DNA of 64,000 nucleotides from CAZNPU01 sp964575335 (GTDB lineage: Bacteria; Planctomycetota; Phycisphaerae; Phycisphaerales; SM1A02), in NCBI GenBank assembly GCA_964575335.1, contig CAZNPU010000012.1, positions 25,922 through 89,921 on the forward strand, written 5' to 3'. The notes beneath the pieces were generated by a model. The model did not search any database and was not told the origin of the DNA. It was given only the letters and a program-made list of their open reading frames with translations. Shown here one piece after another: positions 9,612 to 19,231 of the stretch; the first letter of the stretch is position 1; each line of letters opens with the position of its first letter. The translations under genes were made by a program, and so were the position numbers.

Positions 9612-10655
9612 TCAATTCGAATTCGGCGAATTTCCTCCGGCGTTTTCTCCATTGGCGTTTTCACCAGTCGTTGCCGCAGCCGCTTCGCTTTCAGCGATTT
9701 CCACGGTGATGATCATCTGCTGCTGGAGTTCCTGCTGCTGTTGACCGTTCATTTTCACGGTCATCGTTACATCCGACTCAGCCTGCATGGATGATCGCGT
9801 CGGCATGATGCGGTTCAGCATCATGGAGACCTGTCCGGTTCCGGTGCTTGAGAACGAGGCCAGACGCATCGACACGCCCGGGGCTGGCGATTCAAGTTCC
9901 TGCGGGTCGGCGGTCTGTTCAATCTCCGCGTTGAGCGTCATCGCGTTGCCGTCACGCGAAACCAGTTCGTAAGTTGTCTTTTGCTTGAGATCGAATCCGC
10001 TGGGGTTGGTCAGCGTTTCGGTCTGCCATTTAGCGCCGATGCCGATCGGCTGTTCGGGCAAAGGCACCGACATCTGCCTGATCGATTCCCTGATGCTGCC
10101 AAGTTGCTGTTGTGCGGCTGCGTTCATGCCGGGCTGAGCGTGAAAATCAGCCTGCTTCACAAGGCCGCGATCATCCATCACGAACGATCCTTCCAACCCC
10201 ACAAGTCCAGCCAGTGACTGGCGCATGGCGGCGCTGACCTGCGGCATCACGCCCGGTTCGTCAGCCACGTCGACCTTGGTCACTTTCATCGTGTAATGAA
10301 TATCGCCATCGTCTTCGACATCGGTCACCGCCAGATCAATGACAATGTTGCTGCTGGGAATTTTCGTTTCCGGCATCTGCATGCCGCTCAATTGCTGCCG
10401 TACCGACATGCGCATCGACATCGCTGCGGTGGACATGGTTCCCGCTTCAGGGCGAAAGCGCAGCGCTTCGCGCGGTTCGGCGCCCGGCTCCAGCAGGGTG
10501 ACTGTCATCGGCTGCTTTTCAGCGTTCGCATCGGCGGGGCGATCTTGTTCCTGCGCCCGGTCTTGAATCTGTTCCTGCGTCAATGCAGAGATTGGATTAC
10601 AGATCACCAGCGCCAGCAGCAGCGCGAGCATTGCGACACGATGAAGCAATTGCAT
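9612..10655 (-). CDS. Exported DUF6263-like protein
   Basis: 347 residues with a cleavable signal peptide (MQLLHRVAMLALLLALVICN, cleavage around ISALTQ). The start ATG 10655 is preceded by GGAG at good distance. The mature part alternates polar beta strands and resembles the DUF6263 group of secreted bacterial proteins (SLAGLVGLEGSFVMDDRGLVKQ; IGIGAKWQTET followed by a threonine-rich strand region). No catalytic motif is seen. The tail is Gln-rich (QQQQELQQQ) and then Asn/Gly/Ala-rich. It is probably periplasmic or surface-located. It is transcribed away from the DNA methyltransferase, whose upstream region it shares. The family assignment is from memory of sequence pattern and is moderate. 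Confidence 0.65.
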   Translation of the reverse strand: MQLLHRVAMLALLLALVICNPISALTQEQIQDRAQEQDRPADANAEKQPMTVTLLEPGAEPREALRFRPEAGTMSTAAMSMRMSVRQQLSGMQMPETKIPSSNIVIDLAVTDVEDDGDIHYTMKVTKVDVADEPGVMPQVSAAMRQSLAGLVGLEGSFVMDDRGLVKQADFHAQPGMNAAAQQQLGSIRESIRQMSVPLPEQPIGIGAKWQTETLTNPSGFDLKQKTTYELVSRDGNAMTLNAEIEQTADPQELESPAPGVSMRLASFSSTGTGQVSMMLNRIMPTRSSMQAESDVTMTVKMNGQQQQELQQQMIITVEIAESEAAAATTGENANGENAGGNSPNSN

Positions 10656-10701
10656 AAGCGTCTCCAGTTCAAATACAAAGCGGCTTGCTGCCGCGGCTCT
10701 T

Positions 10702-10730
10702 GTTCAGTTCAGTGCAGTTCAGTTCAGTTC
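10702..10730. repeat. CAGTT pentanucleotide microsatellite
   Basis: Five to six near-perfect copies of a CAGTT/AACTG pentamer lie between the divergent DUF6263-like and methyltransferase genes, about 50 bases upstream of the former. Slippage here could change promoter spacing; no such effect can be shown from one sequence. Confidence 0.6.
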
Positions 10731-10850
10731 CACGATCGAGCAATGGCAACAGTATAGACACTCCGCCCGACGTCGCCGATGCTTGCGCTTTGCATCAGCT
10801 GCGCGTATCATCCGCTGGCAAGGCACAATCAGGAGGAGAACCTATTTACC

Positions 10851-12068
10851 ATGGCTGAACGCAAGAACACGCAGTTCGATCGTCCTGGCGGGTACGCCAT
10901 GCCCAAAGGCGCAACGCAGGTGCAGCGCAAAGCCGCCGCTGAGCTTGAAGCCGCCTACAAAGCCGGGCAGATCAAACTCCTTGGCGACTGCGTGGCTCCG
11001 TATCAGCCCAACACCGGCGCATCGGGGCAGAGCAAGGCGACGCGTGGGGGTCGGTCCAGACTGCTCAAGCCTGCGTTCTGCGCTGACGATCCTGACACGC
11101 GTCTGTACGTCGGCGACTGCCGCGACATTCTTGCGCAACTGCCCGACAAAGGCAGCGTTGATCTCATCTTTGCCGATCCGCCGTTCAACTGGGACGTGCC
11201 CTATGCAGGTGATTCGTCCGAGCACGTTGCTGCTGCCGCCATCGAGAGCGCTGCGGACACCGGGAGGAAAAAACAAGCCGGCAAAGCAAAAGCAGCATCT
11301 GCATCTTCTTCTGTTGCAGCGAAATCCAACGGGTCAACTGGCAATGGCGGCTGGAACGACCGCATGCCTCGGCGCGAGTATGAGCGTTTTACCTTCGACT
11401 GGCTTGATGCCTGCATTGATTGCCTTGCGCCCCACGGCTCCATCTTTGTGAATATTCCCGACGACACCGCAGCGGAGTGCGTCATCCATCTCAAACGCCG
11501 CGGCCTGACCATGATCAACTGGTGCATCTGGCATTTCCGCTTCGGCCAGAACCGCAGCAGTTCGTTCATTATGTCCAAGGTGCACGTGCTGTATTTCGCG
11601 AAAAATCTTGATGATCGCATCTGGAACCCCAACGACATTCTCGAACTGTCCGACCGCGCGAGCATCTATGGCGATCCGCGCACGATGGCCAAGAATGAAA
11701 ATAAGGGTCTGCGCGTGCCGATGGACGTGTGGTACGGCAAGTACTGGGGCCGCATTCAGGGCAATAACAAGGAACGCCGACACAATCATCACAACCAGAT
11801 TCCGGAGATTTATCTGGAGCGCGTGATCAAAGCCTGCAGCAACCCCGGCGACCTCGTGCTCGATCCCTTCTGCGGCTCAGGCACGACATCCACCGTCGCC
11901 CGCGCTCTGGGCCGAAGGTCCATCACCTGCGAATACTCCAAAGTCAACGCCGCAAGCGCATGGGAACGCATCACGAAGATCGGGATGATCAAGCGGGACG
12001 ATGACGGTCCGCAAAGTACGGCGATCTTCGAGAAGCGGCGAAAAATACAGCCAGTTATCACCGGATGA
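10851..12068 (+). CDS. Orphan beta-class DNA (adenine-N6 type) methyltransferase
   Basis: 405 residues from ATG 10851, preceded by a strong AGGAGGAGA. Motif IV comes first (IFADPPFNW, residues about 107-115) and the SAM-binding motif I comes near the end (DPFCGSGTT, about 338-346), which is the beta-class order. DPPF/Y in place of SPPY favours adenine N6 over cytosine N4 methylation. Between motif IV and the rest lies an insertion of about 45 residues of low complexity, rich in Ala, Ser and Lys (about 120-165). The putative target-recognition region is around LTMINWCIWHFRFGQ. No restriction endonuclease or specificity gene is adjacent, so it is probably a solitary regulatory or cell-cycle-type methylase, or a remnant of an RM system. 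Confidence 0.85.
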   Translation: MAERKNTQFDRPGGYAMPKGATQVQRKAAAELEAAYKAGQIKLLGDCVAPYQPNTGASGQSKATRGGRSRLLKPAFCADDPDTRLYVGDCRDILAQLPDKGSVDLIFADPPFNWDVPYAGDSSEHVAAAAIESAADTGRKKQAGKAKAASASSSVAAKSNGSTGNGGWNDRMPRREYERFTFDWLDACIDCLAPHGSIFVNIPDDTAAECVIHLKRRGLTMINWCIWHFRFGQNRSSSFIMSKVHVLYFAKNLDDRIWNPNDILELSDRASIYGDPRTMAKNENKGLRVPMDVWYGKYWGRIQGNNKERRHNHHNQIPEIYLERVIKACSNPGDLVLDPFCGSGTTSTVARALGRRSITCEYSKVNAASAWERITKIGMIKRDDDGPQSTAIFEKRRKIQPVITG

Positions 12069-12252
12069 AGAACGCGCTCGATGTGGCGAAGTAGTGATTG
12101 AGTGATGTGACGATGTGAAGCGCACCAATCACGAAATCACCAGATCGTCAAATCCCCAGCGAAACGCCCGGGATTCTGCCGTAGGCAATACGCGTTGTGA
12201 TGCTGTGGCACGGCGATTGAACCGATTGAAGTAAATCACCGGCGTTATTCCA

Positions 12253-13746
12253 ATGTTCCTCGCAGGGCAGTGGGCGAACGATGCAGCCGTCCCTTCATGG
12301 GTCTTCGCCCCCTTCACATGCCTCTGCGGAGCTTGCGGTTCATTGGCTACATCACGGATCAAATTCTTCATCGCTGCTGTTGCTGTTGCCGGAGCGATGC
12401 TCGCAGCCGCCCCTTATGCGCAGGAGCCCGCACGGACGCAGCCATTATCGCTTGGCGCGGACATTTACATCGGCGAGCTGAATGAGCTGAAACAGTTCGG
12501 GCGCGTCGGGGCGGTGGTGGGCTTGCTGGGCGATGCGCCGGTGTGCAATGCCGGTACGCAGCCGCTGGACTGGCTTGTGCCACCGAATTCGCGTCACCCG
12601 TTGATGAATTTCAACCTGTATCGGTTGAAAGACGGCCGGCTGACGCAAATCGGGCAGTCGTGGACCAAGCACGGCCTGGGCGCTTCGCAGGATAACGCCT
12701 GCGGCTTTGGTTGCAATCCGTATCCGAATACCGAGCGGCTCGGCGTTGGATGTTCGGACACGTACTCGGCTCAGTTCAACAACAACACACTGAGTTACTT
12801 CGGGCCGCGCTTCGAGATCAATCCCTGGACCGGCGTGTGGACGCATAACGGCTCGCATTTCCAGGCCAACGGCCCGAATCATGCGCACGGTCCGATCGAT
12901 CATCGATTGCAAGTGCACGACGATGATCTGGACCCGGCGCTCAATGCGGGCGCGACGTACTTTTATGAATGTTATGTGCTGTCGTATGACGATGCGGACC
13001 ACAGCAACAGCATTGCGCACGAGCCGGTGATGCTTTCAGGCTCGCCCGGCGGCACGTGGACGTTCGACCTTGATGCGCAGCAGACCGTGCTCGGCCCTGC
13101 GATCAGTTCCTGGCCGGGCGCGACCGTCACGCTGGTTCCACAGAGTCCTGTCAACGATGGACAGGTGCATTGTGCGTCGAAAGTGCAGTACCTTGGCGGC
13201 AACACGTGGCGGTACGAATACGCGATCTATAACCACGACATGGATCGCGGCATTCGCGCGTTCAGCGTGCCGCGCCATGCTGATGCGTCAATCGTCAACG
13301 TGGGCTTTTATGCCGTGGCGTCGCACGAAGAGCCGTATTCGAATGATCCGTGGACGATTGATGTCGCAGGCGATGCCGTGGCGTGGAGCACACAGACGTT
13401 CGCGGTCAATCCGTTCGCGAACGTCCTGCGCTGGGGCACGATGTACAACTTCTGGTTTGATAGCAGCTATCGGCCGGCATCGGTGACCGCAACATTGACG
13501 CCGTTCAAGCCCGGCACGCCAGCGAGTTTCGCCGCGACGGTCCCCGGCCCGATGCTGCCGCCCGTGCCTGCGGACATTACAGGCGATGGCCTGGTGAATG
13601 TGGATGATCTGCTTGCCGTGATCGGTGCATGGGGTTCATGCTCACCGCTACCCGCGAGCTGCGATGCAGACATCGCGCCAGCGCCCGATGGCGACGGGCA
13701 GGTGGACGTGGATGATCTTTTGGACCTGATCAACAACTGGTCCTGA
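12253..13746 (+). CDS. Secreted protein with C-terminal dockerin-type calcium repeats
   Basis: 497 codons from ATG 12253, but the first 30 residues are not signal-like. A TTG at 12343 directly before the basic-hydrophobic stretch RIKFFIAAVAVAGAMLAAA may be the true start. The signal peptide is followed by an approximately 370-residue beta-rich exported domain with no family recognised. The C terminus carries two dockerin/EF-hand-like loops: DITGDGLVNVDDLLAVIGAW and a second ending PDGDGQVDVDDLLDLINNW, separated by a cysteine-bearing linker. Such tails are common on planctomycete secreted proteins; they bind calcium and may mediate surface or complex attachment. The order suggests export; the substrate is unknown. 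Confidence 0.75.
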   Translation: MFLAGQWANDAAVPSWVFAPFTCLCGACGSLATSRIKFFIAAVAVAGAMLAAAPYAQEPARTQPLSLGADIYIGELNELKQFGRVGAVVGLLGDAPVCNAGTQPLDWLVPPNSRHPLMNFNLYRLKDGRLTQIGQSWTKHGLGASQDNACGFGCNPYPNTERLGVGCSDTYSAQFNNNTLSYFGPRFEINPWTGVWTHNGSHFQANGPNHAHGPIDHRLQVHDDDLDPALNAGATYFYECYVLSYDDADHSNSIAHEPVMLSGSPGGTWTFDLDAQQTVLGPAISSWPGATVTLVPQSPVNDGQVHCASKVQYLGGNTWRYEYAIYNHDMDRGIRAFSVPRHADASIVNVGFYAVASHEEPYSNDPWTIDVAGDAVAWSTQTFAVNPFANVLRWGTMYNFWFDSSYRPASVTATLTPFKPGTPASFAATVPGPMLPPVPADITGDGLVNVDDLLAVIGAWGSCSPLPASCDADIAPAPDGDGQVDVDDLLDLINNWS

Positions 13747-14073
13747 TGCGTGTGACGACCGAGTTTGCGCCTGTACCGCAATCAGGATTGCCCGGGAGAT
13801 GGATTGCGCTTGCCGCGGCCGGCTCGGCTGCTGGACCATTGGAAATGGGTGGATCCGATCGGCAGTGAACGGCCGATTTGTCTCACGCCGGATGGGGATG
13901 CAGTGACAGGTGCGGATTATTTGGCAATAGCGCTCGATCACGGGGAATGATGCGCGTCGGGCCTGGCGTCTTGCGGTGCGATGTAATGTGCTGCGGGGCA
14001 GGAATTGGCTGGAGCGAATCGTGTCGTACTGGCTGTATACTCTGCCGCGCTGGGTGCGGAAGGCAGGAGAAAC
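13747..14073. other. Non-coding gap before the kinase-like giant gene
   Basis: Short frames are present, but none has protein-like composition or a credible ribosome site. A short imperfect inverted segment (GATCGGCAGTGAACGGCCGAT) lies near 13857. No promoter or terminator can be named with confidence. Confidence 0.35.
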
Positions 14074-17000
14074 ATGCTGGTACGCGCGGAACGACTCTGG
14101 TTGACGGTTGTACTGATGATGGTTGCCGTTGCGGCGCTGTTGTTGTTGCCTGGGGCATCGCCGGCACGAGCGCAGCAGGACGGCGGCACGTGGGATTTCC
14201 AGGCGCATCGCGCAGAGCTTGAGCGAGCTTGTGACGAAGCGGCGCGGGTGCTGGACTGGGTCAGCGACGAATACACGCGCCTTCGAGCGCAGCACATGGA
14301 ACGCATGAGCGGCTCGGTGCTGTTGCGCGATCGTTCGCGAGATGACTGGCCGCCGGAGGAAGTGCGCCCGTGGGATTCGGTGCAGTTCAAGGCGGAGATG
14401 CCTGATCCGCATCCGCATCTGGAACGGCTGAAGTGGAATCTGCAGCGTCTGCGCCGCACCGCGTTGACCGATCATTGGGGCGCTATGTCGCCGGGCAGTT
14501 ATTACTGGGGTGACAAGATCAATATCTCCCGGCGCAGAACCGTGTGGGATCAGTTCGGCGATGAGGAGACTGATGGACCGCCTCCCGAAGCGCCAGTTGA
14601 TGCAGAACCAGAACCAGCGCCGTTGCCTGCGGACTTTCTCGAACAGCCGCTGGAAGCCGCTCGCGCCGAGCTTGACGAGATCGTGATGGCCGGCATCACG
14701 GGACTGTGGAACGCACGGTTCGTCTTCAGCGGCATGGACGGCAGCGAGGGCGGCGAAATCCACGCCATCGCCGGCAAGGTGCAGAAGCGGCTGAACGAAC
14801 TCACCGAGCAGTACCGCCAATTGGACAAGGCCGGCGCGGAGGACATTCACGCGCTGACCAAGAAGTTCCAGGCGATGGAGCGGGAGATCATCGAAGACCC
14901 AGCGGTCGCAGCTGCGTTTCAGGCGGTGATTGAGGACATGCAGCCGGTGCATGCCCAGTGCATGCAGCAGTTGCGCCACTGGCAAGGTTTCGTTGAAACA
15001 TGTTTCCGCGCCGGGCCGGAGGTGTTTCGCCGCAGGCAACTGGATCGCTTGGCACATGCTGTGTCGTTCTGGAGCGAGGTGTCTTTCGATCGCGCGCGGG
15101 ACGAGTATCAGTTGGAGGTCTGGCCTCGCGCGGGAAAGGGCGTTGCGTTCAGAGGCGATCCGGCAGTTGTGTTTGAGAGCAAACCGTTCCCGGCGCTGGC
15201 GATGGACATCGAGATGATGGAGCCGTCGCCGGAAGCGGAAGATCAGCCGCCGGCGTATCCCGACTCGCTGCCGGAGTATCAGGTGCGCTGGGTGGCCGGC
15301 GTGGCTGTGGGTGAGCCTTCGCGGCGGTCGCCGGACGGGCCGTGGTCACATCTGCTGCCGCTGCACCTCAATGAGGATGTTCCGCACGATGCGCGGATAT
15401 TGCTGTTCTACGGCGGGAACTTTCTTTCGGATGATCCATCCGCGCCGCCGACGATTGTCTCGCTCAATCCGGACATCGAATACGAAATGCTGGAGGTTGG
15501 GCCTGTGCCGTGGTGGGAGCGGGCTGCGCTGTCTGAATATCACCGCGCCTGGCTGACGCTGAGCGATCACATCACGCGCGAGTTCACGCCGGCGCAGCAG
15601 GATGTGTTTGCCGCAGCCGACAAGATCCTCCTGCTGGCGCGCTTCAGGGGCGGCGCGGCTACGGAACTCAAGCGTCTGACCATCAACGGCGTGCCCGCGG
15701 AGTGGGTGCTTGCGCAGGGCAATGTCACGGCTGCGGTGCGCATCGTTTCGGCGGATGAGGACGCCGATCTGCGCGATGTCGTTTTCCTGCACGATCAGTT
15801 CCGCGTGGAGATCGAGCTTTCAGCGCCGATTCACCGCGAGCAGATTTCGTTCAATCTGATCGATCTGGATGTGCCGGTGTGGTTCCCCGGCGCAGCGCCC
15901 GGCGAGCCGTCGCCGCGCAGTGCGGGTGATCCATATCTGCGCTGCGACGGCCAGGCTGAGTTTGAGGCGCATCGCGTTGCTCCTGAGAGCACGATTTACC
16001 GCTCGGAGGTGTTTCACATCGCGCCGCAGGCGCCGGCGCGCAGCATGGGCGCGAGGATATTGAACATTCCCGCCGGCCGCAGCTTTGCTGCGGTGGTGCC
16101 CGCAGCCGAGGCGGTGAGCATGCGAAGCCCGGGCGTGGCGACGGTGCACACGACGCCTGCGGCGGTGAATTCGCTGTGGAAGGATTACGTCTTGCAGGCA
16201 GCGCGTCTGCACGATGTCGCGATCGAGGATTGGGACGCCGTTGCGGCGCAGCCCGCAGCCGAGATCTGGAAGTTCACCTTCGACGTGCGCATCGACAGCC
16301 CGTGGCAACGGCCTAAGTGGGGGCAGACGATTAAGCTCACGATCGGCGATCACGCGGCGATGCTGCTGCTGCGCGCAGTGTTCCTCGACAGCATGCAGCA
16401 GGTGAAGCATGAACTGGATGCACTGGGCCGCAACATTCCTGACCCGGCGATGCGCGCCGACGCGTACGTCGCGTTTATCGCCCAGTCGCTTCAGTCGCCT
16501 CGCTCGCCGTTCGCGCACATGGAGACTTCGAACCCGTTTGTCGCGGGGGGCAGCGTGCCGCTGCGGCAGATGTTCGACCGCGCGTTTCTCAACACGTTCC
16601 GCACGCGCGATCTTGCGCATCAGTGGGTGCGCGAGGCCGCGACCAAGGCGATCGAAGAGTACCGCGCGAATGTGGACGCTGCGATCGCGCACGCTCAAAG
16701 CGTGCCTGAAGATGACTGCGCCGCGCTATTGAGCCTGGTTTCGGTGGGCTTTGAGCCGATTGCTGCGCGCATCAAGCCGCGAATGCTGAAGCTCGAAGGC
16801 ACGCCGGAGACTGGCCTGCGCTGGGTGCCTGATCGTATTGCGCGTGCGTATGTGTCGAGCAACTATGTGCTGGGCAACAGGCTCATCGCGCTGGAGGAAC
16901 TCGCCTCAGCGCAGCGGAACATCGTGCTGTGCACAGCAGCGTTTGGCGTGCTGGCGCCCGAAACGCTAGCGTTTCGCGTGATCCTCGCAGGCATTGAGGC

Positions 17001-18513
17001 TGCGAGCGTGGCGGATGTCTGGTTTGTCGAGCTGCCGCAGTTCCTCAGACACCGCGCGGATTACCGCTTTGCGCTGGGGGCGGCCGGTGTGCTCGGGCCT
17101 GATCGCATTGAGCTGGCGGCGGCACGCTCATCGCCCGACTGGGCGTTCCTGCTCAACGCGGGATTCGCGCATTTAGGTCTCGGCGGCGAAGCGATGCGCC
17201 TTATCGGCGCGGTGCGGCTTGGACGCGTTGAAGCGCAGGCGCAGCGAGCGCTGAGTCGAATCGAGACAGGCGGCGTCGAATCGCTGCGCGTGCTGGATAC
17301 CGAAGAGCGTGCGGCATTCGCAGCGATGCTGGCCGAAGCCCAGCGCCTGCGCGACCGAGGCATGCCGCTGAGCGAGCTGCAATCCCGCGCTTTGAAGGTT
17401 ATGGACGCGGAAGCCAGCCGTGCGGTCCGCATTCCTGCGTCGCGGCGCATCGATCCACCGAACTGGCAGGACGCGCCGACGTGGTCGGCCGGACGCGACG
17501 CTAACAATGCGCCCGTTCGATCGACGTTCAACTATGCAGCCTACGGCCTGCCGCCGGAAGATGGCGGCGGTATCACGCTCATCACCGGTCAGCAGCGCGT
17601 GTTCAGAATCGGCCGCTGCCTCGGTCGGGGTAGCTATGCCTGCGTCTATGAGCTGGTGGATCAGCCCGGCAGCGTGATCAAGTTCTTTTATGGCGAGCGA
17701 GAGAAGGCCCAGGGGCTTGCGCAGCGCGCCTTTGAGATGTCGCAATTGCTCAAGCGGCACAACATCCCGCAGTTGGAAGTCACGGAGGTGTACGCCGACT
17801 CGGCTGTGCCGTTTGTGATTCAGCAACGTCTGAAGCCCGGAATGATGACGGTCAGCTATGGTGAGCCGGCGATTACGAAATGGCGCGTACTGCCCGGCCG
17901 CACGCTTTCAGCCAATCCCACGCAGGAGGAGCTTCGCGAGGCGGCGCGCAGCGGCGTGATTGACGTGATCGAGCGCGTGCCGCAGTTGCCTGACGGTCAG
18001 CGGCTTTCACGCCCCCTCCAGGACGCGGTGCTGCGGCTGTTCAAGACCATGGCTGCAGAGAAGGTGGTGTGGGAGGACGGCCACCTTGAGAACATCTATT
18101 TCTTCAAGGACGAAAAGCGCCTGCGCTGGGTGGCCGGCGTGCTCGATCACGATCGGCTGGCGCATTGGGATACGCCGCTTGATCAGGTTGATGATCGCAC
18201 TGCGGCCCAGATGTACAAGCTTGAAGCCGGCGCCGACGGCGTTACCAGCCTACGCGACTGCGTGCGGATGGAAGATGTTCCCATCGAGCAGCACCAATTG
18301 CCCGACGCCGACTTCTTCATGCAGAAAGCTCTCGAGTATGGCCGACGCTGGATTATGTTCGATCCCGAAACCAAGAGCTGGACCGGGCACAATCTCGATC
18401 TGGATCTCGTTGAACAGTATTTTCCCGGATTCCGTGATCATCATGGCCCATCGCTCGATTTGAACGTCATTGCTCGCCAGCGCGCCGGCCGCACCGTGCC
18501 GCGGCCGGATTGA
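14074..18513 (+). CDS. Very large exported protein with C-terminal protein-kinase-like domain
   Basis: 1479 residues from ATG 14074, which has AGGAGA four bases upstream. Residues 1-33 are a signal peptide (hydrophobic LTVVLMMVAVAALLLL, then SPARAQ). Helical and acidic-proline regions follow, then a long beta-rich middle that I do not recognise. A small-residue-rich, weakly hydrophobic stretch occurs around 955-1050. Residues about 1175-1440 look like a complete kinase fold: glycine loop LGRGSYACVYEL (from Gly1184), ATP lysine in VIKFFYG (Lys1203), catalytic loop WEDGHLEN (Asp1335, Asn1340) and LDHD (Asp1358/1360) at the DFG position. Exported kinase-like domains are known in other families, and some toxins carry them. 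A small lipoprotein gene follows 88 bases downstream. The function is unknown. Confidence 0.75.
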   Translation: MLVRAERLWLTVVLMMVAVAALLLLPGASPARAQQDGGTWDFQAHRAELERACDEAARVLDWVSDEYTRLRAQHMERMSGSVLLRDRSRDDWPPEEVRPWDSVQFKAEMPDPHPHLERLKWNLQRLRRTALTDHWGAMSPGSYYWGDKINISRRRTVWDQFGDEETDGPPPEAPVDAEPEPAPLPADFLEQPLEAARAELDEIVMAGITGLWNARFVFSGMDGSEGGEIHAIAGKVQKRLNELTEQYRQLDKAGAEDIHALTKKFQAMEREIIEDPAVAAAFQAVIEDMQPVHAQCMQQLRHWQGFVETCFRAGPEVFRRRQLDRLAHAVSFWSEVSFDRARDEYQLEVWPRAGKGVAFRGDPAVVFESKPFPALAMDIEMMEPSPEAEDQPPAYPDSLPEYQVRWVAGVAVGEPSRRSPDGPWSHLLPLHLNEDVPHDARILLFYGGNFLSDDPSAPPTIVSLNPDIEYEMLEVGPVPWWERAALSEYHRAWLTLSDHITREFTPAQQDVFAAADKILLLARFRGGAATELKRLTINGVPAEWVLAQGNVTAAVRIVSADEDADLRDVVFLHDQFRVEIELSAPIHREQISFNLIDLDVPVWFPGAAPGEPSPRSAGDPYLRCDGQAEFEAHRVAPESTIYRSEVFHIAPQAPARSMGARILNIPAGRSFAAVVPAAEAVSMRSPGVATVHTTPAAVNSLWKDYVLQAARLHDVAIEDWDAVAAQPAAEIWKFTFDVRIDSPWQRPKWGQTIKLTIGDHAAMLLLRAVFLDSMQQVKHELDALGRNIPDPAMRADAYVAFIAQSLQSPRSPFAHMETSNPFVAGGSVPLRQMFDRAFLNTFRTRDLAHQWVREAATKAIEEYRANVDAAIAHAQSVPEDDCAALLSLVSVGFEPIAARIKPRMLKLEGTPETGLRWVPDRIARAYVSSNYVLGNRLIALEELASAQRNIVLCTAAFGVLAPETLAFRVILAGIEAASVADVWFVELPQFLRHRADYRFALGAAGVLGPDRIELAAARSSPDWAFLLNAGFAHLGLGGEAMRLIGAVRLGRVEAQAQRALSRIETGGVESLRVLDTEERAAFAAMLAEAQRLRDRGMPLSELQSRALKVMDAEASRAVRIPASRRIDPPNWQDAPTWSAGRDANNAPVRSTFNYAAYGLPPEDGGGITLITGQQRVFRIGRCLGRGSYACVYELVDQPGSVIKFFYGEREKAQGLAQRAFEMSQLLKRHNIPQLEVTEVYADSAVPFVIQQRLKPGMMTVSYGEPAITKWRVLPGRTLSANPTQEELREAARSGVIDVIERVPQLPDGQRLSRPLQDAVLRLFKTMAAEKVVWEDGHLENIYFFKDEKRLRWVAGVLDHDRLAHWDTPLDQVDDRTAAQMYKLEAGADGVTSLRDCVRMEDVPIEQHQLPDADFFMQKALEYGRRWIMFDPETKSWTGHNLDLDLVEQYFPGFRDHHGPSLDLNVIARQRAGRTVPRPD

Positions 18514-18601
18514 TGCGGCTGCAGTCAGCCAGGGAGGCGCGGCACTGCGGCGAACCTCAGTCAGTATGAGAACTCACACTCAATTCAACAGGAATAACAC
18601 C

Positions 18602-19123
18602 ATGCGTCGAACCAAGTCTGCTGTCCGTTTCGCCAGTCTGGCTCTCGTACTGCTCGGGAGCGTGAGTATGATTTCTTTTGGCGCGGGTTGCGCGAGCGAT
18701 AAGGCAATGACGCGCGATGCAATGGCTACGGAATCCACTGCTTTCGACTCGCCCGAAGCCGCTGTGCCCCAGATCCGCCGGATGCTGCGCGACGAGCAGT
18801 GGCCGCAGTTGGCGTCGTATTATGATCTCTCCGAATCGAGTCTCACGTATGAAGACCTCGCTTCAGGCGGATTTTTCCTGAATATCGACACCAACGCCGG
18901 CGGTCAGCCTCGCGAGATCAGCCGCTATCGCCATCCGTTCCCGCCGGCCTACGAATTCAGCCGCGTGATCGACACGGCCGATCCGAACGTGGTGATTGTC
19001 GAGATGCAGATCGCCATCGATCAGGGCGAGGGTATGCCGATTCAGCGCGGGCTGACGTGGTTCAAGATGCGGCGTTCCGACGGAGGCTGGCGAATTCTGC
19101 CGGAGACAAACGTACGCCCCTGA
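18602..19123 (+). CDS. Small exported lipoprotein
   Basis: 173 residues from ATG 18602, with AGGA nine bases upstream. The N terminus has a basic region, the hydrophobic ASLALVLLGSVSMISF and a lipobox-like GAGC, with the modified cysteine at about residue 30. The mature part has a SnoaL- or nuclear-transport-factor-like flavour (helix AVPQIRRMLRDEQWPQLASYYDL, then a sheet ending FKMRRSDGGWRILP), typical of small lipoproteins of unknown role; this fold guess is weak. It follows the kinase-like giant on the same strand after 88 bases and could be its partner or an immunity-type protein, which is speculation based only on position. Confidence 0.65.
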   Translation: MRRTKSAVRFASLALVLLGSVSMISFGAGCASDKAMTRDAMATESTAFDSPEAAVPQIRRMLRDEQWPQLASYYDLSESSLTYEDLASGGFFLNIDTNAGGQPREISRYRHPFPPAYEFSRVIDTADPNVVIVEMQIAIDQGEGMPIQRGLTWFKMRRSDGGWRILPETNVRP

Positions 19124-19231
19124 GCGGTGCGCGAAGCAGCCTGTCATGCTGCGACTCGTCATTTGATCAACATGTCTTCGTGCCCGCGTGTTCAGGACCG
19201 CGCGATATCATGCAGCACGAGGAGCAAGGTT

